Shown in pieces: positions 1 through 7,962 of a DNA stretch of 38,957 bases. Under the pieces are notes generated by a model. That model worked only from the letters and a program-made list of their open reading frames with translations. It was not told the origin of the DNA and ran no database searches. A program made the position numbers and the translations under genes. Origin of the DNA: Actinocrinis puniceicyclus (lineage in GTDB: Bacteria > Actinomycetota > Actinomycetes > Streptomycetales > Catenulisporaceae). The DNA lies in NCBI RefSeq assembly GCF_018283645.1, contig NZ_JAGSXH010000057.1, forward strand, positions 1-38,957, given 5' to 3'. Position 1 is the first letter of the stretch. The number at the start of each line of letters is the position of its first letter.

Positions 1-102
1 GAGTTCCACCTTCGGCGGGTGGTGGCGGGCTTCCCGCGTCGGCTCTCGGCGCGTCGCCTGGCGTTGCTGGCGCAGATCGTCTCCGATGACGATCCGCCTT
101 GA
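1..102 (+). CDS. 3' end of an unidentified gene (partial, left edge)
   Basis: An open frame runs from the window edge to a TGA at 100-102 and would encode the last 33 residues of a protein, rich in Arg, Leu and Ala and ending in DDDPP. Its start lies outside the window. It converges on the serine recombinase gene, so it probably belongs to the same integrated element. The fragment is too short for a family call. Another open frame overlaps it, so coding status is only tentative. Confidence 0.35.
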   Translation, partial: EFHLRRVVAGFPRRLSARRLALLAQIVSDDDPP

Positions 103-170
103 TCGGCGGTCGTGGTCCGCTTGGGCCGGACGGTTCCCCTGGGTGGGGCGCTGTCCGGCCCGTTCGCGTT

Positions 171-1691
171 CTAGTCGGCGGGGTTGGGCTCGATGTCGAT
201 GCGGCCGAAGTCCACCGCGCGGCCCCTGGTGGCTGACGCGTCGATGCGCACGGCGGCGAACAGGAACCGAAACAGGCCATTGATGCGCTCGTAGTCGCCC
301 TGCTCTTCCAGCTTGTGCCATGCCTCCTCGGCTCCCGGCCCGGTCATGCCTTCGAGGACTTCGACTGTGGGCCGGACGATCGCCTTGCGCTGCGCGGTCT
401 TGATCCGTTCGCTGATCTCCTTGCGCATCACGTCGTACTCGGCCTTGTTGATCTCCTTGCGTGCCCACATGCGGGCGGCCTCGGTCAGCTGCTCCTGGTC
501 GGCGGCGATCGTGTCGGCCTCCTCGCTGCCCAGTACGGCGGCGGCCTCGCGGCCGGTGACGTCCAGGTGTGTGAGCATCCGGATAGCGGCGTCGGCGGCG
601 AACGGTTCCAGGACGGCGGCTGAGATGCGGCGGCGGCATGCCTTCCCGTCGCGCTCGCTGCTGCACTGGTAGGTGGGCCGTGCCTTGTTGGTGCCTCCTG
701 CCATGCGCACGCCGCACGCGGTGCACCACACCAGGGAGCGCAGCGTGTAGAACTTGCCCGTCCTGGTGGCCTCGGCCTTCGCCCGGCCTGCCGCCGCGCG
801 GTAGCCGCGCCGCTCCTGCACTTCCCGGAACGTGCCTACCGGGATGATCGCGGGCCAGGTGCCCGGTCCGATCTCCTGGCCACGGAACACCCGCAGTCCG
901 GCCATGTGGTGACAGTCCAGCAATGAGAGAACCGTCTGGTGCTGCCACCTTTTGCCCAGGGCGGTGGGTATGTTTTGCTCGTTGAGCTGGGTTTTGATCC
1001 AGTGCACGGTCTTGCCCTTGAGGTACTGGACGTAGATCCAGCGCACGGTCTCGGCCTCAGACTCGATGATCTTCGTTCCGGTCTTGTCGTAGCCGAAACG
1101 GCGCTTGCCCGAATGCGGCTTGCCCGCGCTGGCGCGCTCGGCCAGGGTGTCACGCACCCGCCGCGAGGTGTCGTCCGAGGAACGGCACGCGTGCGCTACC
1201 TCCATGCGCAGGATGAACCGGTCATCGGGGTCGGACAGGTCCCGCCCCCCGGCCTGCCCGTGCAAGATCACGTGGTGCTCGTCGGCCTTGCTGAGCAGCA
1301 CCTCAAGGTCCTGCGGCTGCCGCAACAGCCGGTCGGCGTGGTAGATGATCACGTGCCGGACCTGTCCCGACTCGATCGCGGCAAGAAGCTCGTCCCATCC
1401 GGGGCGCTTGCGGTTGCGCTGCCACGCGCTGCGGTTGTTGTCGATGTACGCGTGCCCGGACTCGACCTGGAGTCTCAGCCGCTCGGCCGCGTCCCGGCAG
1501 ATGCGCTCCTGCCTCTCGACCCCGGTTTGGTCCTCGTCGTGGGTCTTGGAGATGCGGCAGTAGATGGCCGCTCCCTCCCCCACCCAGGATGCCGGATCGC
1601 GCCGCGCCTGCTTCGGCCCGGTGATCCCGGCGACCCGCGCGAGACGCTGAATCTGTGCCCTGTCCAGCTCGTTTACCGTATCAGTACCCAT
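171..1691 (-). CDS. Large serine recombinase (site-specific integrase)
   Basis: The 506-residue protein has the serine-recombinase architecture. An N-terminal catalytic domain carries the YxRxS motif (YCRIS, Arg46 and catalytic Ser48), followed by the usual resolvase segments such as [12 protein letters not shown] central recombinase domain follows (about 190-320). A zinc-ribbon region has paired cysteines (WCTACG and YQCSS...KAC, about 330-365), and a C-terminal helical region ends the protein. Such enzymes integrate and excise phages or integrative elements by recombining short att sites, with Ser forming the DNA-protein bond. The ATG at 1689-1691 overlaps the stop of the broken ABC gene and has no clear ribosome binding site, so transcription or translation may depend on the host side of the junction. 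It looks full length. Assignment to the family is secure; whether it is phage- or ICE-borne is unknown. Confidence 0.9.
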   Translation of the reverse strand: MGTDTVNELDRAQIQRLARVAGITGPKQARRDPASWVGEGAAIYCRISKTHDEDQTGVERQERICRDAAERLRLQVESGHAYIDNNRSAWQRNRKRPGWDELLAAIESGQVRHVIIYHADRLLRQPQDLEVLLSKADEHHVILHGQAGGRDLSDPDDRFILRMEVAHACRSSDDTSRRVRDTLAERASAGKPHSGKRRFGYDKTGTKIIESEAETVRWIYVQYLKGKTVHWIKTQLNEQNIPTALGKRWQHQTVLSLLDCHHMAGLRVFRGQEIGPGTWPAIIPVGTFREVQERRGYRAAAGRAKAEATRTGKFYTLRSLVWCTACGVRMAGGTNKARPTYQCSSERDGKACRRRISAAVLEPFAADAAIRMLTHLDVTGREAAAVLGSEEADTIAADQEQLTEAARMWARKEINKAEYDVMRKEISERIKTAQRKAIVRPTVEVLEGMTGPGAEEAWHKLEEQGDYERINGLFRFLFAAVRIDASATRGRAVDFGRIDIEPNPAD

Positions 1692-1947
1692 ACGAATAAG
1701 TGTACGGATCAGGTATGACAGTGGTGGACTTGCCCGCGCCGTTCGGGCCGATGTAACCGACCAGCTCGCCGGGTTCGACGCGCAGGTCGATGCAGTCCAC
1801 CGCGGTGAAGTCCGTGCGCCGGCGGCGAAGCCGGCCGGCGCGGTGATAGCGGGTGAAGGTCTTGGTGAGCTGTTCGGCGACGATGACGGGTTCGATCGCC
1901 CTCCCTTTCGCGGGCGCGGCCACGTTCACGGGCACGGTCATGGACAT
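1681..1947 (-). pseudogene. ABC transporter ATPase, 5' part only (disrupted at Walker A)
   Basis: The frame encodes 88 residues: the start of an ABC-2/drug-export type ATPase (VAEQLTKTF, a basic linker, [21 protein letters not shown]) up to an intact Walker [11 protein letters not shown], and then an unrelated tail ([12 protein letters not shown]) before the stop. A complete ATPase of this type is about 250-330 residues, so the signature motif, Walker B and switch His are absent. The cut falls exactly where the serine recombinase element begins, so insertion into a once-functional gene is the simplest reading. The start at 1947 is preceded by AGGAAG. The fragment cannot hydrolyse ATP alone. 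Its permease partner would have been downstream, now beyond the element and outside the window. Confidence 0.75.
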
Positions 1948-1988
1948 AAACCTGCGCTTCCTGTCGGACAGGCGGTGGCGAGGGGGCT

Positions 1989-1994
1989 ACCGTA
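1989..1994 (-). promoter_or_regulatory. Possible -10 element of the disrupted ABC gene
   Basis: On the minus strand TACGGT fits TAnnnT and lies about 42 bases before the ATG at 1947, leaving a leader that contains the AGGAAG ribosome binding site. No good -35 is present at normal spacing. The rest of 1948-2183 shows nothing else I can support. Confidence 0.25.
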
Positions 1995-2183
1995 TCGTCG
2001 TCTCAGCGAACTGCCGTCCGCAAGCCGATTAACGCTCCTGACATGGCCGCGCACCGAACTCGGCGAACGGCTTTCAACCAGGACACCAGGGACCCGCACG
2101 GCCCGGATCCCGCCCGGCAACCCGGGGCGAGGATCAGAGCGCGGACCGGGGCGGGGACCAGGCCCGGTGCCTCGAACCGGCGG

Positions 2184-3353
2184 CTATGCGACCGCGGGAG
2201 GCACGAGCGCGTATCTCAGGTATATGCCGAACTGCCGCTGCACCTCTCCTTCGAGGCGCATGCCGAGGCGCTGCGCGACGCGGATGGACGGCTCATTGCG
2301 CGGGCGGATCAGTGCGACGACGGGCACGCCCGGGGCCATACTCGCGGCGAGAGCCAAGGCCGCGCGCCCGACCTCCGTCGCGTAACCCCTGCCCCAGACC
2401 GAGGGATGGAAGCGGTAGTAGAGGTTGAGGAAGTCCTCGCCCTCGACGACCGGACGCACCCCTGCGAAACCGATGATCCGCCCGCCGGCGGCGTCACGCA
2501 CCACCCAGTATCCGAAGCCCGCCGCACGCCAGTGCCGCTGCCACAACTCCAGCACGGGCGCCGCCGCCGCGGGATCCACCATCGGCCCGGCCGGGTTGTG
2601 CACGTTCGTGGCCGGATCGGCGTGAATCGCGAAGTAGGCGTCAGCCACGTCGGACTCGGGCGCGGGAACGCACAGCAACAGCCGCTCGGTGCGCTGCCAG
2701 CCGGCACCCCGCGTCACGCCGCGCGGAAGGCTCGCCCCCTGCCCCGCGGGCAGGTCGCCCAGCAGATCGGCGTCCTTGGGGCGGGCGAGCGCGCGGCTCA
2801 TCAGAATCACATCGTGCCGCGCCGCACCGACCGCGACCACGTTGCGCAGCGCGCCCACGCGCCGGAACCCCTCGCGTTCGTACAGGGCGATGGCGGCATG
2901 GTTGTTGCCGCGCGCCTCCAACATCAGCACCTCGACACCGGCCGCCTGCGCGTCGCCGGCGATCGCGTCGACCAGCGCGGTACCCAGCCCGGCGCCGCGG
3001 GACTGCGGCGAGACGACGACCCGGTCCAGTTCCGCGAGCACCCGCCGGGTCGGATAAGGACTGCGGGTCCACTGCGCCGAGCCGACCACCGTGCCGTCCG
3101 CGGCGCGCGCCACGGCCAGCCCGGCGTCGCCCCGCTCGGCATCGCTCATCAGCCTTTTGAGGTGTTCCTCGTACTCGGGCCGGGTCACATCCTCCCGCAG
3201 CCCCAGCGCCTCACCGCGCACCGCCGCGGCGACGACCAGTTCCGCCACGGCCGCCAGCGCTGCAGAGTCGAAACCGCGCAGCACGCTCACCCGCGCCGCC
3301 GCCCCGGCCCGCGCGGCCACCTCCCCGCTTCGCCGCCCGCCCTTCATGCGCAT
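2184..3353 (-). CDS. Tandem GNAT-family N-acetyltransferase (two domains)
   Basis: The 389-residue protein carries two GNAT folds. The first (about 25-190) has the acetyl-CoA binding motif A in RVVVSPQSRGAGLGTALV and the following NNHAAIALYEREGF. The second (about 220-389) resembles RimJ/RimL enzymes: RTERLLLCVP at its start, a WGRGYATEVGRAAL motif A, and NEPSIRVAQRLGM near the end. GNAT enzymes move acetyl from acetyl-CoA to an amine; the substrate here cannot be read from sequence. The frame is open upstream to 3491, but the ATG at 3353 has a TATGAT box ending 7 bases before it, so I chose that start as a leaderless transcript. A second ATG follows two codons later. The gene is divergent from the DsbA-like gene. 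Double-GNAT proteins are known in actinobacteria, for example mycothiol synthase MshD. This could be a relative, but I do not see enough to call it MshD. Confidence 0.8.
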   Translation of the reverse strand: MRMKGGRRSGEVAARAGAAARVSVLRGFDSAALAAVAELVVAAAVRGEALGLREDVTRPEYEEHLKRLMSDAERGDAGLAVARAADGTVVGSAQWTRSPYPTRRVLAELDRVVVSPQSRGAGLGTALVDAIAGDAQAAGVEVLMLEARGNNHAAIALYEREGFRRVGALRNVVAVGAARHDVILMSRALARPKDADLLGDLPAGQGASLPRGVTRGAGWQRTERLLLCVPAPESDVADAYFAIHADPATNVHNPAGPMVDPAAAAPVLELWQRHWRAAGFGYWVVRDAAGGRIIGFAGVRPVVEGEDFLNLYYRFHPSVWGRGYATEVGRAALALAASMAPGVPVVALIRPRNEPSIRVAQRLGMRLEGEVQRQFGIYLRYALVPPAVA

Positions 3354-3359
3354 CCAGGG

Positions 3360-3365
3360 ATCATA
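3360..3365 (-). promoter_or_regulatory. Start-adjacent -10 box (TATGAT) of the GNAT gene
   Basis: TATGAT on the minus strand ends 7 bases before the ATG at 3353, the spacing expected when transcription starts at the start codon. No Shine-Dalgarno sequence is present. Confidence 0.5.
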
Positions 3366-3430
3366 CGGCCGCGGCCGATCGGGCCGCCGACACCGCCGGC
3401 ACTCCTCGACAGCGCCGACAGCGCCACACC

Positions 3431-3489
3431 GCCGCGACAAATCTGCGGGGTCAGGAAATAATCGGCGGGCCGCGACGGTTGTCGCGGCC
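3431..3489. promoter_or_regulatory. Repeated GCCGCGAC half-sites and a hairpin abutting the DsbA-like start
   Basis: GGCCGCGAC (3468-3476), a GGTT loop and GTCGCGGCC (3481-3489) form a perfect 9-bp stem that ends directly at the ATG at 3490. GCCGCGACAA also occurs at 3431-3440 in the same orientation as the left arm and is matched by TTGTCGCGGC at 3479-3488. These could be operator half-sites in the divergent GNAT/DsbA region, or a hairpin affecting translation. No ribosome binding site is visible here. Confidence 0.45.
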
Positions 3490-4125
3490 ATGAAGGTTGA
3501 GGTCTACAGCGATATCGCCTGCCCGTGGTGCTACATCGGCAAGCACCGCTTCGAGCGCGCCCTCTCGGCGTTTGCGGGCGCGGCAGAAGTCGAGGTGGTG
3601 TACCGGCCGTACCAGCTCGACCCGGGCGCGCCGGCGACCGCCTCACCGCACCGCGAATACCTCGACCGGAAGTTCGGTCCCGGCAGCGCGCAGATGGACG
3701 CCCGGGTCGCCCAGATCGGCCGCGGCGAGGGCATCGCGTTCGACTTCGACCACGCCCTGCATGTCAATACGCTGGACGGACACCGCCTGCTGCGTCTCGC
3801 GCTCACCGAATACGGTCCGGCCGTCCAGAGCGCGCTGAAGGAGAAGCTGCTCGCCGCCCGGTTCGCCGAGGGCGGCGACGTCGGGGACAGGAACCAGCTG
3901 ATCGAGGCCGCGGCGGCAGCCGGCGTCGACCGCGACCGCGCCCGCGCCTACCTCGACTCCGGCGAAGGCCGCGAAGACGTCCTCGACGAGATCGCCGAGG
4001 CGCGGGCCCGCGGCGTCTCCTCCGTGCCCACGTTCGTCTTCGACGGGCGGTGGGCCGTCTCCGGAGCGCAGGAGACCGAGGTCTTCCTGCGCGTCCTGGA
4101 GCAGGTCTCGGCCGCCGGCGAATAG
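3490..4125 (+). CDS. DsbA-family (FrnE-like) dithiol oxidoreductase
   Basis: The 211-residue protein begins MKVEVYSDIACPWCYIGK, with the thioredoxin-fold active site CPWC at residues 11-14. A helical insertion follows, and GVSSVPTFVFDGRWAVSGAQ near the C terminus carries the cis-proline loop. This is the FrnE/2-hydroxychromene isomerase-like branch of the DsbA family, about 210-240 residues and usually cytoplasmic in actinobacteria. No signal peptide is seen. The role is probably disulfide exchange or glutathione/mycothiol-linked redox chemistry; the substrate is unknown. The start is the ATG at 3490, because the active-site strand must begin there. The frame is open far upstream but without plausible homology. 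A hairpin directly precedes the start and no ribosome binding site is seen. The reductase gene follows 60 bases downstream on the same strand. Confidence 0.85.
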   Translation: MKVEVYSDIACPWCYIGKHRFERALSAFAGAAEVEVVYRPYQLDPGAPATASPHREYLDRKFGPGSAQMDARVAQIGRGEGIAFDFDHALHVNTLDGHRLLRLALTEYGPAVQSALKEKLLAARFAEGGDVGDRNQLIEAAAAAGVDRDRARAYLDSGEGREDVLDEIAEARARGVSSVPTFVFDGRWAVSGAQETEVFLRVLEQVSAAGE

Positions 4126-4185
4126 CCGGCGCGCCCGCGGCGCAATTCACCGAAAAGCAGCAACCGACCAGCAGGAGGCAGCTCC

Positions 4186-4839
4186 ATGTCCAAAATCGTG
4201 GTCTTCGGCGGCAGCGGAATGATCGGCGGGCGCGCGATACACGAGGCGCTGCGCCGCGGGCACGAGGTCACGGCCGCCGTGCGGCATCCGGCGAAGGTGA
4301 CCGAGGAACACCCGAACCTCACCGTGCAGCAGGCGGACGTGACGGATCCGGCCGCGACACAGAAGATCATCGCGGGCGCCGACGCGGTCATCAGCGCCGT
4401 CTCCCCGCGCGACCCGGGCACCGAGCCGAAGCGGCAGGTGGAGGCGAACCTCGACAGCCTCGTCACGGCGCTGCGCGCGCTCGGCCGGGACGCGCCGTAC
4501 CTCGTGGTCGTCGGCGGCGCGGGCAGCCTGCTGGTGGGCCCCGGTGAACGGCTGGTCGACCAGCCCTACTTCCCGGAGGTCTACAAGAGCGAGGCCCTGG
4601 CGCACGCAGCCGGCCTGGAGAAGCTGCTCGGCGTCTCCGACGTCGCATGGACCTACGTGAGCCCGGCCGGTGTCGTCGCGCCCGGCGAGCGTACCGGCAC
4701 CTTCCGCCTCGGCGAGGACCACCTGCTCGTCGACGCCGACGGCAACAGCAACATCTCCGCCGAGGACTACGCCATCGTGCTGATCGACGAAGCGGAGAAG
4801 CGCGAGCACGCCGGGCGCCGTTTCACAGCCGCGTACTGA
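4186..4839 (+). CDS. NAD(P)-binding reductase, YwnB/NADH-flavin reductase type
   Basis: The 217-residue Rossmann protein starts MSKIVVFGGSGMIGGRAI with the dinucleotide-binding GxxGxxG pattern at about residues 8-14. It continues with AAVRHPAKV, ADVTD and VISAVSPRD, and has a WTYVSPAGVVAPGERTG segment typical of the atypical short-chain NAD(P)H-binding family (BT3160/YwnB-like). These proteins lack the classical Tyr-Lys catalytic pair and are thought to reduce flavins or quinones, or to sense NADPH; the substrate is unknown. AGGAGG lies 8 bases before the ATG, an excellent ribosome binding site. The upstream DsbA-like gene suggests a small redox operon. A strong hairpin terminator follows the stop. 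Confidence 0.85.
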   Translation: MSKIVVFGGSGMIGGRAIHEALRRGHEVTAAVRHPAKVTEEHPNLTVQQADVTDPAATQKIIAGADAVISAVSPRDPGTEPKRQVEANLDSLVTALRALGRDAPYLVVVGGAGSLLVGPGERLVDQPYFPEVYKSEALAHAAGLEKLLGVSDVAWTYVSPAGVVAPGERTGTFRLGEDHLLVDADGNSNISAEDYAIVLIDEAEKREHAGRRFTAAY

Positions 4840-4846
4840 TCAGGCT

Positions 4847-4874
4847 GCGCTGCGGGCCACCCGGCCCGCAGCGC
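4847..4874. terminator. Bidirectional terminator between the reductase gene and der
   Basis: GCGCTGCGGGCC (4847-4858), loop ACCC, and GGCCCGCAGCGC (4863-4874) form a perfect 12-bp stem between two converging genes (stops at 4839 and 4893). There is no U-tract, which is common in actinobacteria. Confidence 0.75.
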
Positions 4875-4892
4875 CCGCCCTCGGGTCCTGCG

Positions 4893-6359
4893 CTACTTCT
4901 TGTTGCGCGGGCGCTTCTCGCGCACCCGCACCGAGATCTCGACCGGGGAACCGGCGAACCCGAACTCCTCACGCAGCCGCCGCTCGATGAACCTGCGGTA
5001 CCCCGCGTCCAGGAACCCGGAGGCGAACAGCACGAAGCGCGGCGGGCGCGATCCGGCTTGTGTGGCGAACAGGATCCGCGGCTGTTTCCCGCTGCGCACC
5101 GGGTGCGGGTGCTCGGCCACCACCGAGCCGAGGAAGGAGTTGAGCTTCGCGGTCGGCACGCGCGTGGCCCAGCCCTCCAGCGCGGTCTCCAGCGCGGGAA
5201 CCAGCTTCTCGACGTGCCGGCCGCTGGAGGCCGAGATGTTCACCCGCGGCGCCCACGCCACCTGGCCCAGGTCCTGCTCGATCTCCCGCTCGAGGTAGAA
5301 ACGGCGCTCCTCGTCCAGCAGGTCCCACTTGTTGAACGCCAGCACCAGCGCACGGCCGGTCTCGATCACCTTGGTCAGGATCCGCGCGTCCTGCTCGGCG
5401 ATCCGGTCGCTCACGTCGATCAGCACGACCGCGACCTCGGCCTTCTCGATCGCGGCCGCGGTGCGCAGCGAGGCGTAGAAATCCGCGCCGTAGGTGTGGT
5501 GTACCCGGCGGCGGATGCCCGCGGTGTCCACGAATCGCCAGGTCTTGCCGCCCAGCTCGATCAGCTCGTCCACCGGGTCGCGGGTCGTGCCGGCCACCGA
5601 GTCGACCACCACGCGCTCCTGTCCCGCCAGTTTGTTGAGCAGCGAGGACTTGCCGACATTGGGCTTGCCGACCAGGGCGACCCGGCGCGGTCCGCCCAAT
5701 CCCCCGGAGCCGAACCCCTCGCGCGGCGTCTCCGGCAGCGCGTCAAGCGCCGCGTCGAGCAGGTCGCCGGATCCGCGGCCGTGCATCGCCGAGACGGGAT
5801 GCGGCTCGCCGAGCCCGAGCGACCACAGCGCGTAGGCCTCGGCCTCCTGCCGCGCGTTGTCCACCTTGTTCGCGGCCAGGATCACCGGCTTCTTCGTACG
5901 CCGCAATACCCTGACGAACGCCTCGTCGGTGTTGGTCATCCCGACGGTCGCGTCCACGACCAGGATGACGGCGTCCGCCAGCTCCACCGCGATCTCCGCC
6001 TGCTCGGCGACCCGGGCGTCCATGCCCTCGACGTCGACCTCCCAGCCGCCGGTGTCCACGATGGTGAATCGGCGCCCGGCCCAGTTCGCCTCGTAGTACA
6101 CCCGGTCGCGGGTCACACCCGGCACGTCCTGCACGACCGCCTCGCGCCGGCCCAGGATCCGGTTGACCAGCGTCGACTTGCCGACGTTGGGCCGTCCGAC
6201 GATCGCGAGCACCGGCAGCGGCGCCTCGGCTCCGGCCGCCGCGTCCTCGTCGGCGGGCTCGCCGGGCAGCGGTTCCGCGTTGCCGAATTCGTCGACGAAC
6301 TCGCTCGGGTCGAACGGCGCGTCGAGGTCGTCGTCGAACGCGTCGTGGTCCACAGTCAT
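4893..6359 (-). CDS. der: Ribosome biogenesis GTPase Der (EngA)
   Basis: The 488-residue protein has two consecutive Era-like G domains, the hallmark of Der. The first has GRPNVGKS (about 55-62), a DVPGVTRDR switch region, DTGG and the guanine-specifying NKVD. The second has GKPNVGKS (about 231-238), [21 protein letters not shown] and NKWD. A KH-like C-terminal domain ends with a basic tail (REKRPRNKK). Der acts in assembly of the 50S subunit. An acidic N-terminal extension of about 47 residues precedes the first G domain. It is the last gene of aroH-tyrA-cmk-acyltransferase-der and ends at a bidirectional terminator. A possible AAGGA ribosome binding site precedes the ATG. Confidence 0.97.
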   Translation of the reverse strand: MTVDHDAFDDDLDAPFDPSEFVDEFGNAEPLPGEPADEDAAAGAEAPLPVLAIVGRPNVGKSTLVNRILGRREAVVQDVPGVTRDRVYYEANWAGRRFTIVDTGGWEVDVEGMDARVAEQAEIAVELADAVILVVDATVGMTNTDEAFVRVLRRTKKPVILAANKVDNARQEAEAYALWSLGLGEPHPVSAMHGRGSGDLLDAALDALPETPREGFGSGGLGGPRRVALVGKPNVGKSSLLNKLAGQERVVVDSVAGTTRDPVDELIELGGKTWRFVDTAGIRRRVHHTYGADFYASLRTAAAIEKAEVAVVLIDVSDRIAEQDARILTKVIETGRALVLAFNKWDLLDEERRFYLEREIEQDLGQVAWAPRVNISASSGRHVEKLVPALETALEGWATRVPTAKLNSFLGSVVAEHPHPVRSGKQPRILFATQAGSRPPRFVLFASGFLDAGYRRFIERRLREEFGFAGSPVEISVRVREKRPRNKK

Positions 6360-6440
6360 CGCCAGTTCGTCCTTACCGCTACCTGTACCAGTTACTTGCC
6401 GTGCCTGTTGCTTGCCGTACCTACTGCCAGCCTGTTGTGC
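6360..6440. repeat. Short imperfect direct repeats between the acyltransferase gene and der
   Basis: The spacer contains CTTGCCGTGCCT and CTTGCCGTACCT as near-identical copies, together with related CTGCC and TTGTGCCT fragments. It is less GC-rich than its surroundings. It may hold the der promoter or leader, but I cannot identify a convincing -10. Confidence 0.3.
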
Positions 6441-7139
6441 CTACGTGGTCGACGCCCGGCCGGTGTCCCGGCGCGCTTGTTCGATGTGCGCACGCAGTGC
6501 TTCGCGCAGTTGCTCGCTGGCAGCCGCGACCGCCTTGCGTCCGGTGCCGCGTCCGAGTTCGATCGGCGGACCGTAAACCACGTCGAGACGAGTGCGCAAC
6601 CGGGGCAGCGCACCAATCGTGGTGCCGCGCGTACCCGAGCCGAGGCAGGCCACCGGCACCACGGGCGCCCCCGAGCGCAGCGCGAAGTACGCCAGCCCAT
6701 TGTGCATGGTCGCGAAGTCCTCCGCCGAACGCGTGCCCTCGGGGAACACGCCGAGCACGCCGCCTTGTTCCAGCACGCCGAGCGCGGCCTGGATCGCCGC
6801 GCGGTCGGCCGAGTGCCGATCCACGCTGATCTGCCCGAGCCAGCCCAGGAACCGGCCGAGCGCGCCGCGGAACATCTCCCGCTTCACCATGAAGTGCACC
6901 GGCCGCGGCGAGAGCCCGACCAGCAGCGGACCGTCCAGGAACCCCGTGTGGTTCCCGGCCAGGATCACCGGCCCGGCCGCGGGGACGTGCTGCGCACCGT
7001 GCAGGGTGATCTTCCAGAACGGCCTGAGCAGGAACGGGCCGATCCGGCGTGCCCGCACCGCCTCCCGCGGCGCAGGCACCCGCGGCGCTGCCGGCGCGTT
7101 CGGTGTCGCGTGCGGTGTCGCATTCGGTGTGGCGGTCAT
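6441..7139 (-). CDS. 1-acyl-glycerol-3-phosphate acyltransferase family protein (PlsC-like)
   Basis: The 232-residue protein has the acyltransferase motifs in order: the HX4D catalytic box in GNHTGFLDGP, a KREMF segment, the FPEGTRS substrate-binding box and a later VPVACLG strand. PlsC-type enzymes transfer a fatty acyl chain from acyl-ACP or acyl-CoA to lysophosphatidic acid at the membrane; the exact acceptor here is unproven. The N terminus carries a Thr-Pro-Asn-Ala-rich stretch (TPNATPHATPNAP) encoded by short DNA repeats. Its ATG overlaps the cmk stop as ATGA, so translation is probably coupled. A cmk-plsC-der order is common in actinobacteria. An 81-base spacer separates it from der. 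Confidence 0.9.
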   Translation of the reverse strand: MTATPNATPHATPNAPAAPRVPAPREAVRARRIGPFLLRPFWKITLHGAQHVPAAGPVILAGNHTGFLDGPLLVGLSPRPVHFMVKREMFRGALGRFLGWLGQISVDRHSADRAAIQAALGVLEQGGVLGVFPEGTRSAEDFATMHNGLAYFALRSGAPVVPVACLGSGTRGTTIGALPRLRTRLDVVYGPPIELGRGTGRKAVAAASEQLREALRAHIEQARRDTGRASTT

Positions 7140-7822
7140 CCCCGGGCCGTTTCGACCAGTTCGACCACCCGCTCGATCACCTGATCGAGCGTCAGGTGTG
7201 TCGCGTCGACGACGATCGCGCCGGGCGCGGCCTCGTGCGGGCGCGTGGTCTTCGCGTCCTCGGCGTCACGACGGGCCAGGTCGGCCAGGGTGCCGGCCGA
7301 GCCGCCGGCCACCACCGCGCCGAGTTCCGCGCTGCGGCGCGCGGCGCGGGCCGTGGGCGAGGCGGTCAGGAAGATCTTGCTGTCGGCCTGCGGACAGACC
7401 ACGTCCGCTATGTCGCGCCCCTCCGCGACCACGCCCGCCGACTGCGCGAGCGCGGCGGCGATGATCTGCCGCTGCAACTCGATCAGCCGGTCGCGCACGG
7501 CCTGCACCCCGGCCACGGCCGAGACGGCCCCGGTGACCTCGGCGGTCCGGATGCCGGCGGCCACGTCCGTGCCGTCTACGGTGATCGACGGCTCGTCCGG
7601 GTCCGTGCCGGAGACGATCACCGGTTTCGGGCACGCCGCGGCGACGGCCTCACGGTCGGCGAGGTCCACGCCGTTGCGCAGCATCCACCACGTCATCGCG
7701 CGATATTGGGCGCCGGTGTCGAGATAGCGCAGGCCGAGTCTGCGCGCCACACCCTTGGACACGCTCGACTTGCCCGAGCCGGAAGGCCCGTCCACCGCGA
7801 CCACGATCGCCTTGTCGGACAC
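7136..7822 (-). CDS. cmk: Cytidylate kinase
   Basis: The 228-residue protein begins VSDKAIVVAVDGPSGSGKSS, where GPSGSGKS is the P-loop. It continues with RYLDTGAQYRAMTW, a central AEGRDIADVVCPQA segment with the GRDI motif that binds the nucleotide, and an ARR lid region. It phosphorylates CMP and dCMP with ATP. I chose the GTG at 7822, directly before the first strand. Another in-frame GTG at 7912 would add 30 residues of low similarity. A weak GGAAAG lies about 14 bases upstream of 7822. It follows tyrA with a 140-base gap and overlaps the acyltransferase start by 4 bases. Confidence 0.95.
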   Translation of the reverse strand: MSDKAIVVAVDGPSGSGKSSVSKGVARRLGLRYLDTGAQYRAMTWWMLRNGVDLADREAVAAACPKPVIVSGTDPDEPSITVDGTDVAAGIRTAEVTGAVSAVAGVQAVRDRLIELQRQIIAAALAQSAGVVAEGRDIADVVCPQADSKIFLTASPTARAARRSAELGAVVAGGSAGTLADLARRDAEDAKTTRPHEAAPGAIVVDATHLTLDQVIERVVELVETARG

Positions 7823-7962
7823 CTGGTTGCCACGCTTTCCGTTCTGTCTCGGACCGATCCGAAGGGAAAAGGGTATCGGTGCTGACGCAGTGTCAGATGA
7901 CGTGCTGCGCACCCGCTCCGGGGCCGGGGCCTCGTCGGATCACGACCGGCCGCGCGGTCCGG

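Larger units (their letters stand above)
1..1712. mobile_element. End of an integrated element carrying a large serine recombinase
   Basis: The recombinase gene begins immediately beside an ABC ATPase gene that is cut off at its Walker A codons, which is the arrangement expected where an integrase-coding end of an element meets the chromosome. The chromosomal side is to the right (above about 1700) and the element continues past the left window edge. The exact crossover bases cannot be fixed because only one end is visible. The boundary near 1690-1712 is where ABC homology stops, just after the GKSTT codons. The other end, with the rest of the ABC gene, should lie left of the window. Confidence 0.6.

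Noticed and set aside
2184-3353. Calling the double-GNAT protein mycothiol synthase MshD
   Set aside because: Tandem GNAT layout fits, but the C-terminal half looks like RimJ/RimL and no mycothiol gene is nearby.
2043-3461. 472-codon open frame opposite the GNAT gene
   Set aside because: It is the antisense of a clear double-GNAT gene in GC-rich DNA, and its product is Arg/Pro/His-rich with no family pattern.
4647-7184. 845-codon open frame opposite der and the acyltransferase gene
   Set aside because: It runs across two well-supported minus-strand genes and has no recognisable motifs; it reflects third-position GC bias.
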